Assembly (NCBI GenBank): GCA_934120635.1
Contig: CAKOUR010000018.1
Location: 1-23,125, forward strand
From: an uncultured Bacilli bacterium
Lineage (GTDB): Bacteria > Bacillota_I > Bacilli_A > RF39 > UBA660
Reading direction: 5' to 3'
DNA: 23,125 nucleotides
Position numbers and translations under genes: made by a program. Below, piece by piece: positions 14,802 to 21,055 of the stretch (positions are counted from its first letter, which is position 1; each line of letters starts with the position of its first letter). The notes beneath the pieces are model-generated. The model saw only the letters and a program-made list of their open reading frames with translations. It had not been told where the DNA came from and did not search any database.

Positions 14802-14966
14802 ATGGCTTTGGTAAAGAATAATCAAGTTAAATTTAGAATTGATGATTATACAAAAATGGCTCTTAAAAGAGTTTTAGAAAATAAAAAAATTACAATACAA
14901 TCTATAATGGAAACTTTATTAATGGAATATATTATAAAAAATATTGATTCAGTTATAAATGAATAA
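14802..14966 (+). CDS. Small ribbon-helix-helix-like DNA-binding protein, 54 aa
   Basis: The protein reads as one short strand (NQVKFRIDDYTKMALKRV, residues about 6-23), a helix, a turn at KKITIQSI and a second helix (METLLMEYIIKNI), which is the layout of ribbon-helix-helix repressors and antitoxins of the Arc/RelB kind. Start ATG 14802 follows AAAGGAGAG (14786-14793). A rho-independent terminator begins 2 bases after the stop. No toxin gene follows, so an autoregulator of the element is more likely than an antitoxin. The palindromes and TTGTATAAC repeats just upstream are natural candidate operators. The fold is inferred from pattern only. Confidence 0.65.
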   Translation: MALVKNNQVKFRIDDYTKMALKRVLENKKITIQSIMETLLMEYIIKNIDSVINE

Positions 14967-14967
14967 T

Positions 14968-15002
14968 AATCCTTATATAAAAATAATATAGGGATTTTTT
15001 AT
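14968..15002 (+). terminator. Terminator after the small DNA-binding protein
   Basis: AATCCTTATAT/ATATAGGGATT (14968-14978 with 14986-14996, one G-U) with a 7-base loop and a run of T. Confidence 0.7.
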
Positions 15003-15021
15003 TGAATAAAAGGGGGATAAA

Positions 15022-15087
15022 ATGAATTTAAATAATAATAAAACAACTAAAAACAACATAACTTTAAGTAGGTGTTGTTATGAATGA
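15022..15087 (+). CDS. Tiny ORF, 21 aa, possibly translated
   Basis: ATG 15022 follows a strong purine run AAAAGGGGG (15008-15016). The peptide is Asn/Lys-rich at first and ends SRCCYE. Its last 8 bases overlap the start of the next small ORF, an arrangement that suggests coupled translation. No function is recognised, and it may only be a leader. Confidence 0.35.
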   Translation: MNLNNNKTTKNNITLSRCCYE

Positions 15088-15163
15088 AAATAATATAACT
15101 TTTAAAGATCTTATTTTAAAATATCTTATCGAAGAGATAGAAAAAGAAAATAATGCGCTGTAA
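15080..15163 (+). CDS. Small acidic protein, 27 aa, upstream of the recombinase
   Basis: The peptide MNENNITFKDLILKYLIEEI then EKENNAL is an amphipathic helix. It has a TAGGTG site (15069-15074) 5 bases before ATG 15080 and overlaps the preceding tiny ORF. Small proteins in this position are also present in element 2 (20876-21055), so it may help regulate recombination. That role is only inferred from position. Confidence 0.45.
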   Translation: MNENNITFKDLILKYLIEEIEKENNAL

Positions 15164-15231
15164 TTTTTTTTATAATGCGGTATTATTAAATTGTCTTAAT
15201 ACTCAGTCAAGTAAGAAGATTGGAGGATTGA

Positions 15232-16887
15232 ATGTATAATACTTACTTAACTGAAATAGATTTCAATGTTGGAATCTATATAAGATTATCTCAAGAAGAT
15301 AAAGATAAAAAATATGAATCTGATAGTGAAAGTGTTATTAATCAAAAAGAATTACTAAGAAGTTATGTTAAAAATAATAATTTTAATCTATGTGGAGAAT
15401 ATGTAGACGATGGATATTCTGGTACTAATTTTGATAGACCAGGATTTCAAAAAATGTTAGAGGATATAAAACAAAAAAAGATAAATTGTGTAGTAGTTAA
15501 AGATTTATCTAGATTTGGTAGAGATCATGTTATGACAGGATATTATATTGAAACATTTTTTCCTGAAAATAATATAAGATTTATATCAATATTAGAATCA
15601 TATGATAGTTTTAAAAATCAAGCTAGTAATGATTCTTCAACATTTATAATTGCTTGTAATGATTATTATAGTAAACAAAATTCTATAAAAATAAGAAATG
15701 TATTAAACGATAAAAGAAAGAATGGTAAATTTATAGGAAGTCAACCTTGTTATGGTTATATGAGAGATCCTTTAGATAAAGGACATTTAATACCTAATCC
15801 AGAAACTGCGCCTATTGTAAAAAAAATATTTCAGTGGAGAGCAGAAGGAATTGGACCAACAGAAACAGCAACAAGATTAAATGATTTGAATGTATCTACA
15901 CCAGCAGGATATAAGAAAACTAATTATTCTTCTCGATTGATTGATAGGGATAGTTGGAATATATCAACAGTAAAAAAAATTTTAAGTAATAGAATTTATA
16001 CTGGGGATATGGTTCAACATACTCAAACAAAAGTAAATTATAAATCAAAGAAGAAAATAACATTAGATGAAAGTTTATGGGTAATAGTTGAAGATACTCA
16101 TGAACCTTTAGTTGATAAAGAAACTTTTAAATATGTTAATTCTTTAGGGAAAAGAAAAACTAGAAATTATAGTTTAAAAACAGAAAGACCAAAAAGGATT
16201 TTAGAAGGCAAAATATTTTGTAAAGAGTGTGGTAATAGACTATCTGTTTATTATAGAAAAAAACTTGATTATTGGTCTATTAATTGTAATAGATATTCTA
16301 GAGATCCAAAGAGAGGAAGATGTAGTTCACACTTTTATCCATATGATTATTTAGAAGAACAAATACTAGAACGATTTAATAATTCAGTATCAAAATTTAT
16401 AAAAGAACTAGATATAGAAGAATTAAATAAAGAAGTACAAAAAAATGTTCATAAAGAAACAGAAGATACAGATAAAAAAATAAACGATTTATTAAAAGAA
16501 AAAGAACAAATTATGAATAAATTATCTACTTTATATAGTGATAGATGTAATGATATTATTTCAGCTGAATTATATAAAGAATTATCTACGGAATCAGAAA
16601 GTAAATTAAAAAAGATTAATAATATAATAGAAGAAGAAAAAATAAAAAAGCAAAACATAAAGAATAAAGCAAATATACTTCCAGATTATACTAAAAAGAT
16701 AAAAGAGCTATTAGATTTAAAAAAACCTAAAAAAGAGCTAATAAATACTTTAATAGATAAGATAGTAATTGATGAAAATAGAAACATAAATATTATATTT
16801 AAATATGATGTAATACCAGAAATTAATTTTATGTATGAAAATAGGTATTTAATTAGAAACCCTTATGGAAAAAATGGTAAAAAATAA
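15232..16887 (+). CDS. Large serine recombinase (TnpX/TndX-like) of element 1
   Basis: 551 residues, cutting and rejoining DNA at att sites through a phosphoserine link. The resolvase domain (about 12-160) has catalytic S20 in VGIYIRLSQED, YVDDGYSGTNFDRPGF and VKDLSRFGRDH with catalytic arginines. A recombinase domain follows (about 170-290, QPCYGYMRDP onward). The zinc ribbon is at about 322-375 (FCKECGNRLS, then INCNRYSRD and GRCSSHF), and a Lys/Glu-rich coiled coil at about 400-500, which in this class controls direction. Start ATG 15232 follows GGAGG. It lies 1.4 kb from attR rather than at the end, unlike element 2, with two membrane-protein genes in between. It is the natural candidate for integrating and excising element 1. 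Confidence 0.95.
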   Translation: MYNTYLTEIDFNVGIYIRLSQEDKDKKYESDSESVINQKELLRSYVKNNNFNLCGEYVDDGYSGTNFDRPGFQKMLEDIKQKKINCVVVKDLSRFGRDHVMTGYYIETFFPENNIRFISILESYDSFKNQASNDSSTFIIACNDYYSKQNSIKIRNVLNDKRKNGKFIGSQPCYGYMRDPLDKGHLIPNPETAPIVKKIFQWRAEGIGPTETATRLNDLNVSTPAGYKKTNYSSRLIDRDSWNISTVKKILSNRIYTGDMVQHTQTKVNYKSKKKITLDESLWVIVEDTHEPLVDKETFKYVNSLGKRKTRNYSLKTERPKRILEGKIFCKECGNRLSVYYRKKLDYWSINCNRYSRDPKRGRCSSHFYPYDYLEEQILERFNNSVSKFIKELDIEELNKEVQKNVHKETEDTDKKINDLLKEKEQIMNKLSTLYSDRCNDIISAELYKELSTESESKLKKINNIIEEEKIKKQNIKNKANILPDYTKKIKELLDLKKPKKELINTLIDKIVIDENRNINIIFKYDVIPEINFMYENRYLIRNPYGKNGKK

Positions 16888-16895
16888 AGTTTTAA

Positions 16896-16904
16896 TGATA
16901 TAAT
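16896..16904 (+). promoter_or_regulatory. Extended -10 promoter of the membrane-protein pair
   Basis: TGATATAAT (TGn plus TATAAT at 16899-16904) directly follows the recombinase stop, with AAGGAGATGAT (16913-16923) before the next ATG. Confidence 0.5.
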
Positions 16905-16926
16905 ATATAGTCAAGGAGATGATATT

Positions 16927-17646
16927 ATGAAATCGTTGTTTGACTATATAAACAGTAATAGTTTTTTAGCCACTTTAATAGGTATTGTTGTTGGTTGGAT
17001 ATTAAATTTTATTTCTACGATGTATTTTAATAAAAAGGAAGAAAAACAAAGAAAAAAAGAAATTGAAAGGCAAGAAAGACAAAAGCAATTTGAAAATAAG
17101 CCAGAATTGTTTATTGAAAATACTACGTGTAAATCTAATATAGATATGGAAATCTTTATTGGAACTTTCGATGTTAAATATAATGAAGGAAAGAAATATA
17201 AAATAGTTTATCCCAAAAGTATAAAAAATAAAGATAATCATGACTATAAAGATATTGTTATAAAGAATATCGGAAAAAGCGATATTGATTGTTTAGATAT
17301 AATTTCAACAAATAAAAGAGGCATTATATTATGCGATTATGAATTATTAGATAATTTAGTCAATAACGAAAGCGTATGGTATAGTTATTGTTATGATAAA
17401 AAAATAAGGGTAGATGAAAGTGTTAAAATAAGAGTTTATTTTGAAAAAAATAGGCAACCTTATACACTTTTGAGTTCTACATTAGCATTTTTGTTTGAAG
17501 ATCAAAATCATAATTATTGGGAACAACCTTTCTTTTATGAAAAAAATAATGTATATCCACCATATGCAATATCATATAAAGAACTTAGACAGGCTGTATC
17601 CCCAGATGATGCATATGATTGTTTTGAGCAGCCTTGGTTATGGTAA
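16927..17646 (+). CDS. Membrane-anchored hypothetical protein, 239 aa
   Basis: One membrane helix at about residues 12-32 (SFLATLIGIVVGWILNFIST) is followed by a highly charged coiled coil (NKKEEKQRKKEIERQERQ) and a soluble beta-rich domain of about 185 residues with no motif I recognise. It includes YKDIVIKNIGKSDIDCLDII, a stretch similar in feel to beta-sandwich domains, and ends FEQPWLW. Start ATG 16927 is well supported by AAGGAGATGAT. It has its own extended -10 promoter and precedes another membrane protein, forming a two-gene unit between the recombinase and attR. As cargo at the edge of a defence-bearing element it is a candidate for an unknown protective function, but nothing in the sequence proves this. 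Confidence 0.7.
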   Translation: MKSLFDYINSNSFLATLIGIVVGWILNFISTMYFNKKEEKQRKKEIERQERQKQFENKPELFIENTTCKSNIDMEIFIGTFDVKYNEGKKYKIVYPKSIKNKDNHDYKDIVIKNIGKSDIDCLDIISTNKRGIILCDYELLDNLVNNESVWYSYCYDKKIRVDESVKIRVYFEKNRQPYTLLSSTLAFLFEDQNHNYWEQPFFYEKNNVYPPYAISYKELRQAVSPDDAYDCFEQPWLW

Positions 17647-17687
17647 CTATGAAAAATACTATTTTATAATTAAAGGATGTGAATTTA

Positions 17688-18251
17688 ATGAAGGAGATTT
17701 TATTAGGTGTATTAAAAAAAACAAAAAATTATAAACTTATTGCTTGGATATTTATTCTTGTAATTTTGCTATTAATTGTATTTTATCCAATTATTGATGC
17801 TAATTTTCTGTATTATAAAAGGGTTTCTAATAGGATAGAAATATTAGAAAAGATAACTAATATAGAAGAAGAAAAATTAGATAAAAATGATAAATTAAAG
17901 GATGAATATAATTCTATATTGGGGGAAATATCTGATAAAGAAAATAATTATTTAAACAATATTTTTATCACTGAAGATTCTAATAAAAATAATAAAATAA
18001 AATTTATATCTAGTGCATGGATGTTTGTACTAGTAGGAATTATATTACCTTTCACAAAGGATAAATCAAAAGGTAAAAGAACTTGGACTAATTTTTGGAG
18101 TGGAATATTTTGTTTAGCGTTAGCTGGTTTATTTGGGTTTATAGGGTGTAAAATACCAACTATAATAAATGTTATAGTAAATATTATTTTATATCAAATT
18201 ATAATGGTATATTTAGCATATACTATTGCAACAGCTGGAACAAAAAAATAA
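17688..18251 (+). CDS. Multi-pass membrane hypothetical protein, 187 aa
   Basis: Four predicted membrane helices: about residues 18-38 (IAWIFILVILLLIVFYPII), 107-125 (SSAWMFVLVGIILPF), 136-152 and 156-180. Between the first two is a soluble, Glu/Lys-rich coiled-coil loop of about 65 residues (RIEILEKITNIEEEKLDKND). The function is not recognised. Start ATG 17688 is 8 bases after AAAGGATG, and GTG 17679 overlaps that site. It starts 41 bases after the preceding gene and is probably co-transcribed. It is the last gene of element 1 and ends 10 bases before the attR arm, so expression could read into the downstream amidase segment. Confidence 0.7.
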   Translation: MKEILLGVLKKTKNYKLIAWIFILVILLLIVFYPIIDANFLYYKRVSNRIEILEKITNIEEEKLDKNDKLKDEYNSILGEISDKENNYLNNIFITEDSNKNNKIKFISSAWMFVLVGIILPFTKDKSKGKRTWTNFWSGIFCLALAGLFGFIGCKIPTIINVIVNIILYQIIMVYLAYTIATAGTKK

Positions 18252-18261
18252 ATTAATTAAC

Positions 18262-18298
18262 AGTGGTAACTAAACTCGTCAGGTGGTACTGGTGCTGA
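18262..18298 (+). repeat. attR of element 1
   Basis: The element arm AGTGGTAACTAAACTC (18262-18277) is the inverse of the attL arm at 9129-9144. The core AGGTG is at 18281-18285 with the central GG at 18282-18283. From there the sequence is amidase again (GGTGAEVIYALRN). The inverted arms around a central GG in a 10-base spacer are typical of serine recombinase attP sites. Confidence 0.75.
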
Positions 18299-18983
18299 AG
18301 TAATCTATGCACTTCGTAATTCATCCGTTCTACCTGAGTCGATTTTAAAAAATCTTTCTTTGGCTGGTCAAACCACCCGTCGTGCTTATCAAAGAAAACT
18401 TCCTTCTAATCCTGATAAAGATTATTATTTTATTCATCGTAATACTGGAAGTACTCAACCTCTCATTGTAGAATATGGATTTATTGATGATAATTCACAG
18501 AATAATCAATTTCTAAATAATAACTATAAAGAATTGGCAGAAGCAGTAATAAAATCAATTTTAGAATATAAAAATTTTCCTTATCATCCTCCAACGACAA
18601 ATTCTAATAGGACATATATTGTAAAAAAAGGTGATACTTTATATTCTATTGCCCAAAAGTATAATACTACAGTAGATGATTTGAAGAAACAAAATCAATT
18701 AACCACTAATCAATTAACTGTTGGGCAAATACTGACAATTCCAGTTACGTCATCAATTAATTATATTGTCAAAAAGGGAGATTCCTTATATAAAATTGCA
18801 TCTCAAAATAATACTACGGTGGATATATTAAAAAAGTTAAATAATTTAACCAATGATACATTAGTTATTGGACAGCAGATACAACTTCCCTCATCAGAAA
18901 TAATTAAAATTCCTACGACAACAACTACTTATACTGTTAAAAAGGGTGATACAATTTTTATGGGGAATAATGAGTGTTTTTGA
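18284..18983 (+). pseudogene. Amidase middle segment: rest of the catalytic domain plus LysM 1, 2 and the start of 3
   Basis: The frame continues exactly from the 5' segment: GTGAEVIYALRNSS, then DKDYYFIHRNTG and PLIVEYGFIDD, where E154 of the joined protein is the catalytic glutamate. LysM 1 begins near residue 201 (RTYIVKKGDTLYSIAQKYNT), LysM 2 near 250 (NYIVKKGDSLYKIASQNNT) and LysM 3 near 306 (TTYTVKKG). At G312 (18945-18946) the gene is broken by element 2, and the frame ends in an unrelated tail (DTIFMGNNECF) at 18983. There is no start codon with a ribosome binding site, so alone it should be silent. LysM repeats bind peptidoglycan glycan chains. Confidence 0.9.
18930..18962 (+). repeat. 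attL of element 2
   Basis: LysM codons run to GG at 18945-18946. The element arm GATACAATTTTTATG (18948-18962) is the perfect 15-base inverse of CATAAAAATTGTATC at 22616-22630. The shared core includes GG-N-GATAC at both ends. Confidence 0.8.
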
Positions 18984-19001
18984 TAAAATAATAAAGAAAT
19001 A

Positions 19002-19010
19002 TGGTATAAT
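19002..19010 (+). promoter_or_regulatory. Extended -10 promoter of the 19065 gene
   Basis: TGGTATAAT (TATAAT at 19005-19010). TTGATA at 18980-18985 could be a -35 with a long 19-base spacer. Confidence 0.55.
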
Positions 19011-19064
19011 TAAATGTGTAGAATAAAACTGCATTAATTTATAAACAAGAGAGAAGCTGATAAA

Positions 19065-20207
19065 ATGAATAATGATATTGGGAAAATTATATCTGAATGT
19101 TTAAATAATCCTTTAATACAGCATTATTTTATGAAAAAAAAAGAAATGACATATGATGAAAAAAGATTGCAAGAGAAAAATTTTTCTAGAATGATTGGCT
19201 ATTGTGTTTTGTTTAAAGAATCAGAAGGCATTGAAGAATATATGCACTTAACTGATGAAAAACAACAAATTCAATTTTTAAAATTAAGAATTGCTGATAA
19301 AATAGGAATTCCACATCATGAAATTGATAGTAAAATAGAAGCTATTATTAGTTATGCTTTTGAAAATTTTATTAGAAATGGTTATGTTTTTCATGCTGGA
19401 AATAGTAAGGCAATAGAAAATAATATGAAATATGGTCTTGGTTTTTCACAGTCTTCAAAAGAAGATAAGATGGAACTTATGCATATTGCTTCAATTTATA
19501 ATAAATATGGTAATGATAAACCTTTAGGTTGGGGAACGTTAGATATTAAAAATGGAAAAAACGGTTGGTTTTACGATAGTACCCCACACAACATGTTATA
19601 TTATTCTAGTTCCCCTGAATGGTTTGGGTAATTTTGTGGAGAAAACCATTGCTATGCATGGGGATTAGTACCAGAAGAAAATAGACATGGTTATGAAAAC
19701 AAAGATTATGATACCTGTCTTTTAACAATAACAAAATTGATTGAAAAAAATAACATGAGTGAAGAAGATAGAAAAGAAATTTTGGATTTTTTTAATAAAT
19801 GTTGGAATAAATTTGGCAATACAGAACCTTATTTAGCATTTGTACCAATTAGTTCGTTGGAAGATAATGATGATATAAATAGAATGAAAAGTTTCTATTT
19901 TCCATCAATGAGTGATAATTCCCTTTATTCAAATGAAAATTATATATTTTCTGATATAGTTAAGGGTGGTAGTAGGTTAATGGGAAATAATATCTGTTGT
20001 GATAAAGTTGTTAATCCTGAAGTCTTATCATGTGTTAATTTGTCATCTATATTACCTAGATTTAGAGTGAGCGAAGCTTCAAAACAAAGAGAAATGACGA
20101 TACAGGATTGTATAAGAAAACTAAATGATTTAGATATGGAATTTTTATTAAAAGCTCAGGAAATGCTTAGTCAGTTTCCATCTAGAAGCAATGGAAGGAG
20201 TTTATAG
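19065..20207 (+). pseudogene. Unknown protein of about 380 aa with one in-frame stop codon
   Basis: A single frame runs from ATG 19065 to 20207, broken only by TAA at 19629-19631 (codon 189), in the middle of a conserved-looking stretch: SSSPEWFG, stop, FCGENHCYAWG. The flanks suggest the lost residue was Gln (CAA to TAA). I do not recognise a named domain. An early NGYVFHAGNSKAI resembles the first motif of ADP-ribosyltransferase folds (H-x-G), and the later GWFYDS...YYSSSPEWF would suit such an enzyme, but this is a guess. The upstream ribosome site is weak. It is followed after 1 base by a 67-aa gene, so the two form an operon. It may be recently inactivated, or a sequencing error. Confidence 0.7.
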
Positions 20208-20208
20208 C

Positions 20209-20412
20209 ATGAATAGAGAAAGAAAAATATATACAGAAGTCTATATGACATTAACTAGACTTAACAAAGATTTAATTGATAAAATACCAGAAGAATTAAA
20301 ACAAACAATTATTAGTAAAGCAGATACGAGTTATCCTTATAAAATAAATGAGCTACTACCAGAATCTAAAGCATTAATAGCATCAATAATGGAGAAGTAC
20401 TTAAATGAATAA
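20209..20412 (+). CDS. Small helical protein, 67 aa, partner of the preceding gene
   Basis: MNRERKIYTEVYMTLTRLNK then DLIDKIPEELKQTIISKADT: charged, helical, no membrane segment. The centre (YPYKINELLPESKALIASI) resembles a family of small unnamed Bacilli proteins usually found behind unrelated cargo genes. Start ATG 20209 follows AAGGAG (20194-20199) and lies 1 base after the preceding stop, so translation is probably coupled. A terminator follows at once. The arrangement of a larger enzyme-like gene with a small tightly linked partner would fit a toxin-antitoxin or regulator pair, but no evidence beyond position supports that. Confidence 0.7.
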   Translation: MNRERKIYTEVYMTLTRLNKDLIDKIPEELKQTIISKADTSYPYKINELLPESKALIASIMEKYLNE

Positions 20413-20426
20413 TAATAAATAAAAAT

Positions 20427-20471
20427 TCATCCTATAAAATCTGAAAAAATTAGATAATAGGATGATTTTTT
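20427..20471 (+). terminator. Terminator after the two-gene unit
   Basis: TCATCCTAT/ATAGGATGA (20427-20435 with 20457-20465) closes a 21-base loop that contains a smaller ATCT/AGAT pairing, and is followed by TTTTTT. Confidence 0.7.
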
Positions 20472-20527
20472 AATGCTTTAATATATCATAATATAAAGAT
20501 TTATTTAATGATAATCCTTTATATCAA

Positions 20528-20673
20528 CCTACAAAGTAGGATGAATTTTGCAAGTGCAAAATCAGAATTGTGTACATGCGATTCCTTATAAAATAAGGAC
20601 TAAATCGTGTATGATACACAATCTTCTTATCCTGCTATTTCATAATTTAGTTAATTATGAAATGCTTTAGGAT
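20528..20673 (+). repeat. Array of four inverted repeats sharing motifs with element 1
   Basis: CCTAC/GTAGG (20528-20540); ATTTTGCA/TGCAAAAT with a 2-base loop (20545-20562); imperfect outer arms from TGTGTACATGCGATT (20570-20583) to AATCGTGTATGATACACA (20604-20621) around CCTTAT-AAA-ATAAGG (20584-20598); and ATTTCATAATT/AATTATGAAAT with a 5-base loop (20637-20663), extended by ATCCT/AGGAT (20629-20633, 20669-20673). Two segments, at 20585-20598 and 20627-20636, are identical to element 1. Confidence 0.65.
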
Positions 20674-20702
20674 GATAGATAAATTTTTCTATAATTTATG
20701 AC

Positions 20703-20731
20703 TTGACTCCTTTAATTATTGGAGCTACTAT
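20703..20731 (+). promoter_or_regulatory. Promoter of the element 2 recombinase operon
   Basis: TTGACT (20703-20708), 17 bases, TACTAT (20726-20731). Transcription would start near 20738, just ahead of a strong ribosome binding site for the leader peptide. Confidence 0.65.
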
Positions 20732-20756
20732 GCATCATGAAAAGGAGATGATGTTT

Positions 20757-20789
20757 ATGGATATAATGGAGGTTTATGATAGTAAGTAA
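20757..20789 (+). CDS. Putative leader peptide, 10 aa (MDIMEVYDSK)
   Basis: ATG 20757 has an excellent AAAGGAGATG site (20740-20749). The frame stops after ten codons at TAA 20787-20789. The stop lies inside the first arm of the hairpin 20785-20829, so ribosome position on the leader would decide whether the hairpin folds. Its function as a peptide is doubtful; a regulatory leader is more likely. Confidence 0.4.
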   Translation: MDIMEVYDSK

Positions 20790-20829
20790 TATTGTTAGGT
20801 ATGTTTTAAACATATCAAATAATATTACT
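20785..20829 (+). promoter_or_regulatory. Leader hairpin upstream of the recombinase operon
   Basis: AGTAATATT/AATATTACT (20785-20793 with 20821-20829) encloses TATGTTT/AAACATA (20800-20806 with 20808-20814). No T-run follows, so it would act on RNA stability or translation, or by binding a protein, rather than as a terminator. Confidence 0.5.
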
Positions 20830-20875
20830 AAAACAATTCTTATTGCCATAGAATTTATTGGAGGTATTAAACTCT

Positions 20876-21055
20876 ATGGCTAAATACAATGTTAATTTAA
20901 AATTTAAAGATGAGGGGAAGTCTTTAAATGAAATAATAACTGAAGTATTAAAAATTGAAATAAAAAAGCAATTTATGATGACTTGCAATAATTTGAAAGT
21001 AGAGCTACCATGTAATCATACTCATTATTCCCAAAATGGAAGGAGTTATAATTGA
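20876..21055 (+). CDS. Small protein, 59 aa, upstream of the element 2 recombinase
   Basis: MAKYNVNLKFKDEGKSLNEI, then ITEVLKIEIKKQFMM and a C-terminal tail with Cys and His (CNNLKVELPCNHTHYSQNG). The first half is strand-helix and helical; the C/H pattern could hold a metal but is not a known finger. Start ATG 20876 is 11 bases after GGAGG (20860-20864). A TTG at 20858 overlaps that site. Its TGA overlaps the recombinase ATG by one base (TGATG), which points to coupled translation and to a role with the recombinase, for example as a directionality or expression regulator. That role is inferred from position alone. Confidence 0.65.
   Translation: MAKYNVNLKFKDEGKSLNEIITEVLKIEIKKQFMMTCNNLKVELPCNHTHYSQNGRSYN

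Larger units (their letters stand above)
9125..18283 (+). mobile_element. Integrative element 1 (about 9.16 kb), large serine recombinase type, inserted in the amidase domain
   Basis: The ends are set by the break and resumption of the amidase frame and by inverted recombinase arms (9129-9144 and 18262-18277) around a shared AGGTG core. Cargo in order: membrane protein and ThsB-like TIR protein; broken phosphoesterase; cytosine methyltransferase, PD-(D/E)XK nuclease and ASCH protein; a structured non-coding region; ribbon-helix-helix-like protein; two tiny ORFs; large serine recombinase; two membrane proteins. No relaxase or conjugation gene is present, so if it moves between cells it would need a helper. 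Codons are A-rich (ATA, AGA, AAA), unlike the T-rich flanking chromosome. Excision would restore the amidase frame across this site. Confidence 0.88.
20413..20875 (+). other. 463-base non-coding region of element 2 with serial hairpins and a leader
   Basis: After the terminator come four inverted repeats in a row (20528-20673), then a consensus-like promoter (20703-20731), a 9-codon leader peptide (20757-20789) and a two-part hairpin (20785-20829) before the small protein and recombinase genes. No other gene is seen. Confidence 0.7.

Noticed and set aside
14802..14966. Toxin-antitoxin system based on the ribbon-helix-helix-like protein
   Set aside because: A terminator follows immediately and no toxin-sized partner gene is linked.
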